A stretch of 9,707 bases of DNA, taken from positions 1 to 9,707 of the forward strand of contig JANXZI010000339.1 of the NCBI GenBank assembly GCA_025355595.1. The letters are read 5' to 3'. The translations under genes and the position numbers were made by a program. Under the pieces are notes generated by a model, which was not told where the DNA came from, did no database searches, and saw only the letters and a program-made list of their open reading frames with translations. Position 1 is the first letter of the stretch. Every line of letters starts with the position of its first letter. This DNA comes from Spartobacteria bacterium (GTDB taxonomy: Bacteria; Verrucomicrobiota; Verrucomicrobiia; Chthoniobacterales; Chthoniobacteraceae). Positions 1-5,730 of this stretch are shown here, in pieces.

Positions 1-860
1 AGCCCCGAATGATCCACGTCGCCGTGGCCTTCCTCGTTGACGAATTTTTCCCACTGCGCGCGGCAGTTGTCCAAGGTCGGCGATTGGAATCCCAGCGACT
101 CCGCGAGTTCGCAGATGAGGCGCACGTCCTTGAGCTGCAGCGTGGAGCGGCCGCCCGGCGTGAAGTCCCGCCGCACCATGCGGTCGCCATGCAGATTGAG
201 GATGCGGCTCTCTGCAAATCCGCCGAGCAGCGCCTCGCGCACTTTTGCGGAATCCACGCCCGCGAGTTCCGCAAGCCGCAGCGCCTGCGCGACGGCGTCA
301 ATCGTCTGCGCGACGATGAGCTGGTTCGCGAGCTTCGTCACCTGCCCGGAGCCGGCGGGGCCGAGGTGCGTGATGCGTTTGCCGACGGTCTGCAAAATCG
401 GCAGCGCGCGCTGAAACGCCGCGTCGGTGCCGCCCGCCATGATCGTGAGGTCGCCAGCCTCCGCGCCGACCTGCCCGCCGGACACGGGCGCATCCACCCA
501 CATCACATGTTTCGCAAACTCCTTCGTCTCCGGCACGCCCGTGGTGCCGAAATCAATGATCATCGCGCCGGGGCCCAGCCCTTCGATCAGCCCACGCTCA
601 CCGAACACGATTTTCCGCACGACATCGGTCGTCGTGAGGTTGATGCAAATCACACCGTCGCCGATCTCGCGCGCGAGTTCCGGCAGAGTTGCGGCGCGCT
701 TCATTCCCATCGCAACCACAGCCTCCGCAGGCGCGTCGCTGCGATTCCACACCACGACTTCCGCGCCCGCCGCGTGCAGGTGCCGCGCGTTTGCACGGCC
801 CATGTTGCCGAGTCCGGCGAATCCAATTTTTTGTCCTGAAAGTGGCTTGTCCATGACCAT
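1..860 (-). CDS. NAD(P)-dependent beta-hydroxyacid dehydrogenase (3-hydroxyisobutyrate / L-threonate dehydrogenase-like), partial
   Basis: The gene runs off the left edge after 286 codons. Family members are usually 290-300 residues, so only the last few are missing. Visible motifs are the N-terminal Rossmann loop GLGNMG (residues 16-21), the substrate-binding DAPVSGG (123-129), GSGQVTKLANQ (170-180) with catalytic Lys176, a second conserved Lys244 (LQLKD), and GHGDVDHSG at the truncated end. The family oxidises the hydroxyl of short beta-hydroxy acids (3-hydroxyisobutyrate, tartronate, L-threonate) with NAD(P) in the cytoplasm. The common MGxPMA signature is altered to MGRANA, with Pro and Met replaced. 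The start at 860 is chosen because GGAG lies 7 nt upstream, the only good Shine-Dalgarno in the window; a second in-frame ATG is at 854. The gene diverges from a DenD-like gene, which makes a sugar-acid substrate such as L-threonate plausible. This is inference, so no symbol is given. Confidence 0.88.
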   Translation of the reverse strand, partial: MVMDKPLSGQKIGFAGLGNMGRANARHLHAAGAEVVVWNRSDAPAEAVVAMGMKRAATLPELAREIGDGVICINLTTTDVVRKIVFGERGLIEGLGPGAMIIDFGTTGVPETKEFAKHVMWVDAPVSGGQVGAEAGDLTIMAGGTDAAFQRALPILQTVGKRITHLGPAGSGQVTKLANQLIVAQTIDAVAQALRLAELAGVDSAKVREALLGGFAESRILNLHGDRMVRRDFTPGGRSTLQLKDVRLICELAESLGFQSPTLDNCRAQWEKFVNEEGHGDVDHSG

Positions 861-934
861 GCGCGCACTCCACACGGGCACCGCGCGTTTTGCAAATCAC
901 GATGCCTGAACCCACAGAACGCTGCCGCGGGAAA

Positions 935-954
935 CCACGAATGGACGCGAATGG
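935..954. repeat. Left arm of an inverted CACGAATGG-type repeat
   Basis: This arm contains two imperfect 10-bp units built on CACGAATG. It is the reverse complement of 1049-1068 at 19 of 20 positions (one G/A difference), with a 94-bp spacer between arms. The arms could fold into a long-range stem in RNA or single-stranded DNA. From memory, similar CACGAATGGACACGAATG strings recur between genes of verrucomicrobial and planctomycete genomes; that is not verifiable here. Confidence 0.7.
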
Positions 955-1039
955 AGTGCCTGCGGAGGAAGCCCGTGATTTTCCGTCGTCGCCGGGAAGG
1001 TGAACACGTTGAAAGTCACACGCCTGTTTTCAGCCTGTG

Positions 1040-1069
1040 CATTCGTGCCCATTCGTGTCCATTCGTGGC
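1040..1069. repeat. Right arm: three tandem 10-bp CATTCGTGNC units
   Basis: Three head-to-tail units CATTCGTGCC, CATTCGTGTC and CATTCGTGGC differ only at position 9. The last two units form the inverted partner of the 935-954 arm. The block ends 22 bp before the denD start codon. It is open in the denD frame from a GTG at 1037, so gene callers may add a false N-terminal extension translated from repeat sequence. Confidence 0.75.
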
Positions 1070-1090
1070 TTCCCAACCCTGAAATCCAGT

Positions 1091-2077
1091 ATGAAGGTCA
1101 TCATCACCGGCGGCGGCGGCTTCCTCGGCTCGCAGCTCTGCCAGAAACTCCTCGAACGCGGAGAACTCACCGGCCCTTCCGGCGGTCCGGAAAAAATCAC
1201 GGAGATCGTTTTGCTCGACGCCGTCTTCCACCGCTCTTCGCCGGATCCCCGCGTGCGGCAAATCACCGGCGACATCAGCGATCGCGACACCGTCTTTTCC
1301 GCGATCGGCTCCGACGCAGCGAGCGCGATTTTCCATCTCGCATCCATGGTGAGCGGCGAATGCGAGGAGCGCTTCGACGACGCGCTGCGCGTGAATCTCG
1401 ACGGCGGGCGCAACGTCTTCGAAGCCGCGCGCGCCGCAGCGGGACGCCCGCGTGTCGTCTTCGCGAGCAGCATCGCGTGCTTTGGCGGCGAGACGATGCA
1501 GGACCCAAACACTGACCGCACGAAGCTCACCCCGCAGACGACGTACGGAATGACGAAGGCGATCTGCGAACTCATGGTGAACGACCACTCGCGCAAGGGT
1601 CACTTTGACGGCCGCTCCGCGCGGCTACCGACGGTGATCGTGCGTCCCGGAAAACCAAACGCCGCCGCATCGAGCTGGGCCAGCGGCATGTTTCGCGAGC
1701 CGCTCGCTGGCGAGCCCTGCCTGCTGCCCGTGCGCCGCGATCAATCCCACCCGATGACCGGCTACCGCACCGTGATCGAATCCCTCATCGCGCTGCACGA
1801 AGTCCCCGCCGACCGCCTGCGCGACGACCGCACCATCGGCCTGCCCGCGCACCGCGTCACGCCGGAGCTCGCCGAGTCCGTCCTCCACGAAATCGCCGCC
1901 GAGCATGGGCTGAGGCTCGGACCGATCACGGACGCCTTCGACGCACGCATCCAAGGCATCGTGAGCAACTGGCCCGTCGCCGTGGAGGGCGCGCGCGCCA
2001 TCGCCCTCGGCCTCCCGCAACCGCCGCCGCTGAAACAAATCGTCGAGCAATACCTCGCGGACTTCGAAACGCGCTGA
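1091..2077 (+). CDS. denD: D-erythronate dehydrogenase-like short-chain dehydrogenase/epimerase
   Basis: A 328-residue extended short-chain dehydrogenase. Residues 6-13 (TGGGGFLG) form the NAD-binding glycine loop and the acid after the second strand is Asp43 (LLDAVF). Asp61 follows in TGD, a serine pair is at 126-127 (ASSIACFG), and the catalytic YxxxK is Tyr152/Lys156 (TYGMTK). The stretches TYGMTKAICEL, DGRSARLPTVIVRPG and KPNAAASSWASG match, from memory, the DenD family, which oxidises D-erythronate to 2-oxo-tetronate as the first step of four-carbon acid-sugar use. Sugar-nucleotide epimerases usually lack these stretches. The start is set at ATG 1091 because the Rossmann strand MKVIITGG begins there; the 18-residue upstream extension is repeat-derived. 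There is no Shine-Dalgarno. It diverges from a beta-hydroxyacid dehydrogenase, and the pathway kinase and decarboxylase are not in the window. Confidence 0.85.
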   Translation: MKVIITGGGGFLGSQLCQKLLERGELTGPSGGPEKITEIVLLDAVFHRSSPDPRVRQITGDISDRDTVFSAIGSDAASAIFHLASMVSGECEERFDDALRVNLDGGRNVFEAARAAAGRPRVVFASSIACFGGETMQDPNTDRTKLTPQTTYGMTKAICELMVNDHSRKGHFDGRSARLPTVIVRPGKPNAAASSWASGMFREPLAGEPCLLPVRRDQSHPMTGYRTVIESLIALHEVPADRLRDDRTIGLPAHRVTPELAESVLHEIAAEHGLRLGPITDAFDARIQGIVSNWPVAVEGARAIALGLPQPPPLKQIVEQYLADFETR

Positions 2078-2159
2078 CCCGCATCGCCCCGACGATACAG
2101 TGAAGCACGGAAATCCAGCCGGCGGGGTGGACGCATAAAAACACCGTCGTGAGAATGGA

Positions 2160-2174
2160 GCCTCTAGCAGAGGC
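2160..2174. terminator. Short hairpin between convergent denD and protease genes
   Basis: GCCTCT-AGC-AGAGGC is a perfect 6-bp stem with a 3-nt loop, midway in the 132-bp spacer between two converging stop codons. There is no adjacent T-tract on either strand; on the minus strand a TTTTT run follows only about 20 nt later. It could serve as a weak bidirectional terminator or be part of a dispersed repeat. The rest of the spacer holds a GC-rich stretch (2176-2210) with no assigned role. Confidence 0.35.
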
Positions 2175-2209
2175 ACGGCACGCCAGGCAGGCGCGGATGC
2201 AGCCCTCGC

Positions 2210-3244
2210 CTACTTCACCGGCACCTTCAGCATCTCGTCGAAGATCCTGGTGAACTCCCCGCGCATCTGCCGCGCCTCGTCGAGTTCCTTCCGGAAAAAA
2301 TCGTAGCGCAGCCGCACGTTGGCCTGCTCGATGTCGTTCTGCGAGACCGTCCGCATGGCGGTCATGAATTCCTTCACGGCGAGCGCGCGATCCGTCTTCA
2401 CCCTGCCCTTGCCGTTGAGCGCCTCGTCGAATCTGTCGAGCGGCTTGCGGATCACCGGATTGTTGTGGCGCGCGGCATTCACGCCGCCGGTGCGTGCCAT
2501 CTCGCGGATCAGCGCAGAGAGATCGTGCGTGCGTTCCTTGATGCGTTCGATGGTCGCGTACTCCTCGTTGTACGCCGGCCACACGATGGGCTGCCACTGC
2601 TTCGCGCTGTCGAGCCGGTAGCCGAAGCGCCGCACCTTTGGCGCAGCGCGCCCGCCCGGTCCGTCCATGTCGCGCGTGGTGAGATACGTCGCGATGCCGA
2701 TCACTTTTCCGCTCTTGAGATGCACGATCGGGCTTCCGCTGTTGCCGGGGACGAATTCAGCGGTGACCTCGATCAGATTCGGCCCGATGCCGACGAGCTT
2801 GCCGACGAGCGGCTTGATCACGCGCGCGCCCTCGGGATTTCCGAGCACGACGACTTCGTCGCCGATGGCCGCGTTCTTTTCCACCTCGATCATCATGTCC
2901 ATCGTCTTCGTGTCGGAGAGGAGCGCGAGGCTCAGGATGTCGTGCCCGATGGCCCCCGCGGCCTGGCCCACCTTGATCAGCGACTGATCGAGCAGTGTGA
3001 GCTTCACGCCCGGATGCCCCGCGACAACATGCTGGTTGGTGAAGACGAATTTCTGCGTGCCAAACCTGCACGCAAAGCCGCTGCCCGCCCCGCCCTTGTC
3101 CTCCACGAAGACGAGGCTGCCGCTGTAGGTCTTCACGAGTTCCGCGACCTGCTCATCCGTCGTCACGGCGTGGAGCGGGCGGGAAAAAATGCACGCACCG
3201 AGCGCGAGCAGCGCGGCGGCGAGCTTGGGCAGGACGCTGGGCAT
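2210..3244 (-). CDS. Exported trypsin-like serine protease with helical C-terminal region
   Basis: A 344-residue protein. Residues 1-26 form a signal peptide: Lys7, hydrophobic core AALLALGACIF, and likely cleavage after LHA. Cys18 in LGAC is a weak lipobox, so lipoprotein anchoring is an alternative. Residues 36-190 are a chymotrypsin-fold domain of the Trypsin_2/HtrA-like kind, with triad His72 (TNQHVVAGH), Asp102 (GHDILSLAL) and Ser169 (PGNSGSP). No PDZ domain is recognisable. Residues 215-344 are charged, helix-rich (IERIKERTHDLSALIREMA; RYDFFRKELDEARQM) and unassigned. It probably cleaves proteins in the periplasm or at the envelope; the substrate is unknown. ATG 3244 is preferred because the signal peptide begins there. 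An upstream in-frame ATG at 3295 would add residues read from a TTGAGAG-type repeat. There is no Shine-Dalgarno. It lies 156 bp downstream of glgC on the same strand, so co-transcription is possible but not evident. Confidence 0.85.
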   Translation of the reverse strand: MPSVLPKLAAALLALGACIFSRPLHAVTTDEQVAELVKTYSGSLVFVEDKGGAGSGFACRFGTQKFVFTNQHVVAGHPGVKLTLLDQSLIKVGQAAGAIGHDILSLALLSDTKTMDMMIEVEKNAAIGDEVVVLGNPEGARVIKPLVGKLVGIGPNLIEVTAEFVPGNSGSPIVHLKSGKVIGIATYLTTRDMDGPGGRAAPKVRRFGYRLDSAKQWQPIVWPAYNEEYATIERIKERTHDLSALIREMARTGGVNAARHNNPVIRKPLDRFDEALNGKGRVKTDRALAVKEFMTAMRTVSQNDIEQANVRLRYDFFRKELDEARQMRGEFTRIFDEMLKVPVK

Positions 3245-3269
3245 GGTTGAGAGTTGAGAGTTTGAGAGG
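3245..3269. repeat. TTGAGAG-type repeat arm abutting the protease start codon
   Basis: Plus strand carries GGTTGAGAGTTGAGAG followed by TTTGAGAGG: three imperfect copies of TTGAGAG. On the coding (minus) strand this reads as CTCTCAA units ending next to the protease ATG. Positions 3246-3258 are a perfect 13-bp inverted match to 3366-3378, so the transcript could pair across the spacer and enclose the ribosome landing zone. Confidence 0.65.
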
Positions 3270-3365
3270 CGGGAAAGCGGACGCTTGCGCTTCATTTTAC
3301 AAACCACGGCGCGGGCAAAAGCGCCACAAAAAGAACTGCGCACGCGAGGCTTCGTTGAATCGCCG

Positions 3366-3393
3366 CTCAACTCTCAACTTTCATCTCTCAACC
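3366..3393. repeat. Inverted partner of the TTGAGAG-type repeat, after glgC
   Basis: CTCAACTCTCAAC at 3366-3378, followed by a degenerate copy TCATCTCTCAACC, begins 8 bp beyond the glgC stop codon. With 3246-3258 it frames a 107-bp spacer. Within that spacer a TAAAAT hexamer on the minus strand (3294-3299) resembles a -10 box but has no matching -35 element, so no promoter is called. Confidence 0.6.
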
Positions 3394-3400
3394 GCTCCCA

Positions 3401-4735
3401 TCACACCCACATCCCGTCCGGCAGCACCGCGCCTTTCGGGATGACGACGATCCCGTCGCGCACGTACCAGAGCGGCTTGTCGATTCCGTCGCTCCATCGG
3501 ACCGGCGGGCCGTCGCAGTTCTCTCCCTTGCCGTCGGGCGTGATGACCACGCCATTTCCGACGCGAGCGTTCTTGTCCACGATTGCGTGATCCACGACGC
3601 AGTTCGACCCGATGCCGAGCGGCGGCTCCCCCACCCTCGCGGGCCGCACTTCCTCGTAGTAGTCCGCACCCATGATGATGCTGTTTTTGATCGTCGAGCC
3701 GCTCTTGATGATGCTGCGCAGGCCGATGATCGCACGGTCAATGTTCGCGTCACTGATGATGCAGCCGTCGCTGATGTTCGCCTGCCGCACCGTCGCGCCA
3801 TTCACCTTGCTGCCGGGCAGGAAGCGCATGTGCGTGTAGATGGGCGCAGTCGCATCGAAAAAGCTGAACGGCGGTAGCGGATTCGTGAGCGCGAGGTTCG
3901 CATCGAAGAACGCGCGGATGGTGCCGATGTCCTCCCAGTAGCCCTGAAAAATGTGCGCCTGCACGCGGTATTTTTCGAGCGCCTCGGGGATCACATGCTT
4001 TCCGAAATCCATGTGCTTGTTGGCGAGCGCCTCACGCAGGGTCTCGCGGTTGAAAATGTAGATGCCCATCGAGGCCTGATAGAGTTCGTCATCCTCTGCG
4101 CGCCCGAGTTCCTTCAGCAAGGCGGGCGGGATGCGCAGGCTGTCGAGCACGGCGGGCTCCTTCGGCTTTTCCACGAAGCGCGTGATGGTGCGCGCGGCGT
4201 CCGTGTGCATGATTCCGAATTCCGTCGCATCCTTCCGCGCGACGGGGATCGTCGCGATCGTCAGCTCCGCATTTTTTGCGATGTGCTGTTCGAGCATCCG
4301 GCGGTAGTCCATCCGGTAAAGCTGATCACCGCTGAGGATGACGTAATAGTCAAACGGCTCGTTCAGAAAATCCGCGAGGTTCTGCCGCACCGCGTCCGCC
4401 GTGCCCTGGTACCAGTTCGAGTCCCCCGGCGTCTGCTGCGCCGCAAGGATCTGCACGTAGCTGCGCGAAAACTGATCAAATTTGTACGTCGCGTGAATGT
4501 GCCGGTGCAGCGACACGCTGTTGAACTGCGTGAGCACGTAGATGCGGCGCAGGCCGGAGTTCAGGCAGTTCGAGATCGGAATGTCCACGAGCCGGTATTT
4601 TCCCGCGAGCGGCACCGCGGGTTTCGAGCGTTCCTTCGTGAGCGGAAACAGCCGCGAACCCGCACCTCCGCCCATGATGATCGCGAGTGTTTTTTCCGTG
4701 ACGGCCGGCCAGTTGAAGTTGGAGTCGAGTCCCAT
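3401..4735 (-). CDS. glgC: Glucose-1-phosphate adenylyltransferase (ADP-glucose pyrophosphorylase), plant/cyanobacterial type
   Basis: Makes ADP-glucose and pyrophosphate from ATP and glucose 1-phosphate, the committed step of glycogen synthesis in the cytoplasm. The 444 residues open with the nucleotidyltransferase loop GGGAGSRLFPLT (22-33) and SKPAVPLAGKYRLVD (37-51). WYQGTADAVRQ (108-118), catalytic Asp137 (LSGDQLYRMD) and the sugar-phosphate loop FVEKP (187-191, Lys190) follow. From about 300 a left-handed beta-helix of short hexapeptide-like repeats begins. SNCLNSGLRRIYVLTQFNS and GADYYEE are typical of plant small-subunit and cyanobacterial enzymes. By remembered alignment, Lys388 (DKNARVG) and Lys434 (IVVIPKGAVLPDG) match the two 3-phosphoglycerate-binding lysines of those enzymes. 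ATG 4735 gives the usual length; the next Met lies inside the catalytic loop. There is no Shine-Dalgarno. It diverges from the carbonic anhydrase gene. Confidence 0.96.
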   Translation of the reverse strand: MGLDSNFNWPAVTEKTLAIIMGGGAGSRLFPLTKERSKPAVPLAGKYRLVDIPISNCLNSGLRRIYVLTQFNSVSLHRHIHATYKFDQFSRSYVQILAAQQTPGDSNWYQGTADAVRQNLADFLNEPFDYYVILSGDQLYRMDYRRMLEQHIAKNAELTIATIPVARKDATEFGIMHTDAARTITRFVEKPKEPAVLDSLRIPPALLKELGRAEDDELYQASMGIYIFNRETLREALANKHMDFGKHVIPEALEKYRVQAHIFQGYWEDIGTIRAFFDANLALTNPLPPFSFFDATAPIYTHMRFLPGSKVNGATVRQANISDGCIISDANIDRAIIGLRSIIKSGSTIKNSIIMGADYYEEVRPARVGEPPLGIGSNCVVDHAIVDKNARVGNGVVITPDGKGENCDGPPVRWSDGIDKPLWYVRDGIVVIPKGAVLPDGMWV

Positions 4736-4787
4736 GTGGTGAATCTACGCAGAATGCGCGGCGCGATGGAAGCCGTGAAAATCTTGC

Positions 4788-4802
4788 GCGGTGCGACACC
4801 GC
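4788..4802. other. Small hairpin in the glgC/carbonic anhydrase divergent spacer
   Basis: GCGGTG-CGA-CACCGC is a perfect 6-bp stem with 3-nt loop in the 107-bp spacer between the two divergent start codons. It could be an operator dyad or chance in GC-rich DNA. No convincing promoter hexamers were found for either gene in this spacer. Confidence 0.3.
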
Positions 4803-4842
4803 TGTTGCCACCGCCCGGGTTGCCCGCGTAAATGGTGTGCTC

Positions 4843-5484
4843 ATGGCCGACCTGAAACATTTGCTCGAAAAGAACCGCGCGTGGGCGGACGACATCAAAA
4901 GCCGCGAACCGAATTTTTTCCGCGACCTCGCCGGCATCCAGACGCCCGAATACCTGTGGATCGGCTGCTCGGATTCGCGCGTGCCCGCAAACCAGATCAC
5001 CGGCCTCGCGCCGGGCGAAGTCTTCGTGCATCGCAACGTGGCCAACGTCGTCGTCCACACCGATCTGAACTGCCTCGCCGTGATGCAATTCGCAACCGAC
5101 GTGCTCAAGGTGAAGCACATCATCGTCGTCGGCCACTACGGCTGCGGCGGTGTGCTCGGCGCGCTCAGCGGCCACCGCTTCGGCCTCGTGGACAACTGGC
5201 TGAGGCACATCCAGGACGTGCGGCAAAAGCACGCCGCGCTCATCGAGCGATTCCCCGAGGAAAAGCGGCATGGCACGCTCTGCGAACTGAATGTGATCGA
5301 GCAAGTCCTCAATGTCGGCCAGACCACCGTCGTGCGTGACGTGTGGGAACGCCAGCAGCCACTCTCGATCCACGGCTGGATCTACGGCCTGCAGGATGGC
5401 CTGCTGCGTGATTTGAAAATGACAGCGACCAGCGTGGACGAACTCGATCGCGCCTACCGCGACGCCATCGCCGCGATTGCGTAG
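4843..5484 (+). CDS. can: Beta-class carbonic anhydrase, bicarbonate-gated type II
   Basis: Interconverts CO2 and bicarbonate in the cytoplasm, supplying bicarbonate to carboxylases. The 213 residues align almost without gaps, from memory, to E. coli Can (220 residues). Zinc ligands Cys42, Asp44, His98 and Cys101 sit in IGCSDSR and VGHYGCGG, and Arg46 forms the Asp-Arg pair that frees the zinc. Trp39, Val47 and Arg64, which form the non-catalytic bicarbonate pocket of type II enzymes such as H. influenzae CA, are all present, so pH- and bicarbonate-dependent gating is expected. HTDLNCLAVMQ and TLCELNVIEQV are family landmarks. ATG 4843 matches the E. coli start; an in-frame GTG lies 6 bp upstream. 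There is no Shine-Dalgarno. The gene is divergent from glgC and is followed by a candidate terminator hairpin. Confidence 0.96.
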   Translation: MADLKHLLEKNRAWADDIKSREPNFFRDLAGIQTPEYLWIGCSDSRVPANQITGLAPGEVFVHRNVANVVVHTDLNCLAVMQFATDVLKVKHIIVVGHYGCGGVLGALSGHRFGLVDNWLRHIQDVRQKHAALIERFPEEKRHGTLCELNVIEQVLNVGQTTVVRDVWERQQPLSIHGWIYGLQDGLLRDLKMTATSVDELDRAYRDAIAAIA

Positions 5485-5497
5485 TTTCCGCTTGAAT

Positions 5498-5522
5498 CCG
5501 CCCTCGCATGAATGACGGGCGG
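5498..5522 (+). terminator. Candidate terminator hairpin after the carbonic anhydrase gene
   Basis: CCGCCC (5498-5503) pairs perfectly with GGGCGG (5517-5522) across a 13-nt loop, starting 14 bp after the stop codon. The six G-C pairs are strong, but no U-tract follows. Placement supports termination; composition alone could give such a stem by chance. Confidence 0.35.
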
Positions 5523-5574
5523 CCGCAAACACGAAGCACCCTCACTTGGACTGCAGGTATGGCTGACGGAGTGC

Positions 5575-5583
5575 TGTTATGAT
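5575..5583 (+). promoter_or_regulatory. Candidate extended -10 promoter element for cysS
   Basis: TGTTATGAT fits an extended -10 motif (TG-N-TATAAT with five of six hexamer matches) 148 bp upstream of the cysS ATG. There is no -35 hexamer at 16-18 bp, which extended -10 promoters can tolerate. If used, the transcript would include the hairpin at 5660-5695 in a leader of about 140 nt. Confidence 0.3.
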
Positions 5584-5659
5584 GCCGCTCCGAACGGACT
5601 AGCAACGAATCCGCGTGGCGTCTCGATTCTCGGCAAACGGCGGCACGACGGATCGCTCG

Positions 5660-5695
5660 GCAACGACGCATCGAAGCTATGAGCTTCGGTGTTGC
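5660..5695 (+). promoter_or_regulatory. Strong stem-loop in the cysS leader
   Basis: The core CGAAGCT-ATG-AGCTTCG (5672-5688) is a perfect 7-bp stem with a 3-nt loop. It extends through U-G and A-U pairs, then across a 5-nt one-sided bulge (5665-5669) to GCAAC/GTTGC (5660-5664 with 5691-5695), about 14 pairs in all. It ends 35 bp before the cysS start. No T-box features or U-tract are seen, so it may be an untranslated leader structure, a processing site or a terminator for upstream transcription. The role is not assigned. Confidence 0.45.
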
Positions 5696-5730
5696 GAACC
5701 GCGCGATGCCGCCACTACGGTCGCGCGCTC

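Larger units (their letters stand above)
861..1090. other. Divergent intergenic region between the two sugar-acid dehydrogenases
   Basis: A 230-bp spacer separates the start codons of the two divergent dehydrogenase genes, so both promoters and any shared operator should lie here. I see no convincing -35/-10 pair. The recognisable structure is a repeat unit of the type CACGAATG-NN, present as two units on the left and three inverted units on the right (annotated separately). The right copy ends 22 bp before the denD start. No open frame here looks coding; the frames that cross it are read-throughs of repeat sequence. Confidence 0.6.

Noticed and set aside
9..839. Plus-strand frame (276 codons) over the first dehydrogenase
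   Set aside because: The minus strand carries the full set of beta-hydroxyacid dehydrogenase motifs; this frame is its complement shadow.
1040..1069. Possible CRISPR fragment (three tandem units)
   Set aside because: Units are 10 bp with no spacers, which is not CRISPR architecture, and no cas gene is nearby.
3294..3299. TAAAAT on the minus strand as protease promoter
   Set aside because: No -35 element at a workable distance and no TG extension; listed only as a remark.
3953..4831. Plus-strand frame (292 codons) over glgC
   Set aside because: Antisense to conserved glgC sequence; composition is typical of a reverse shadow.
4561..5532. Long minus-strand frame (323 codons) across carbonic anhydrase and the glgC start
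   Set aside because: It is antisense to two clearly recognised genes and has no family motif; GC-rich codon bias produces long open shadows.
5541..5583. TTGGAC plus TATGAT as a full sigma-70 promoter
   Set aside because: The gap between the hexamers is 26 bp, too long; only the extended -10 reading was kept.
5485..5730. Possible tRNA or small RNA gene between can and cysS
   Set aside because: No cloverleaf, no GTTCRA T-arm and no CCA; only isolated hairpins could be supported.
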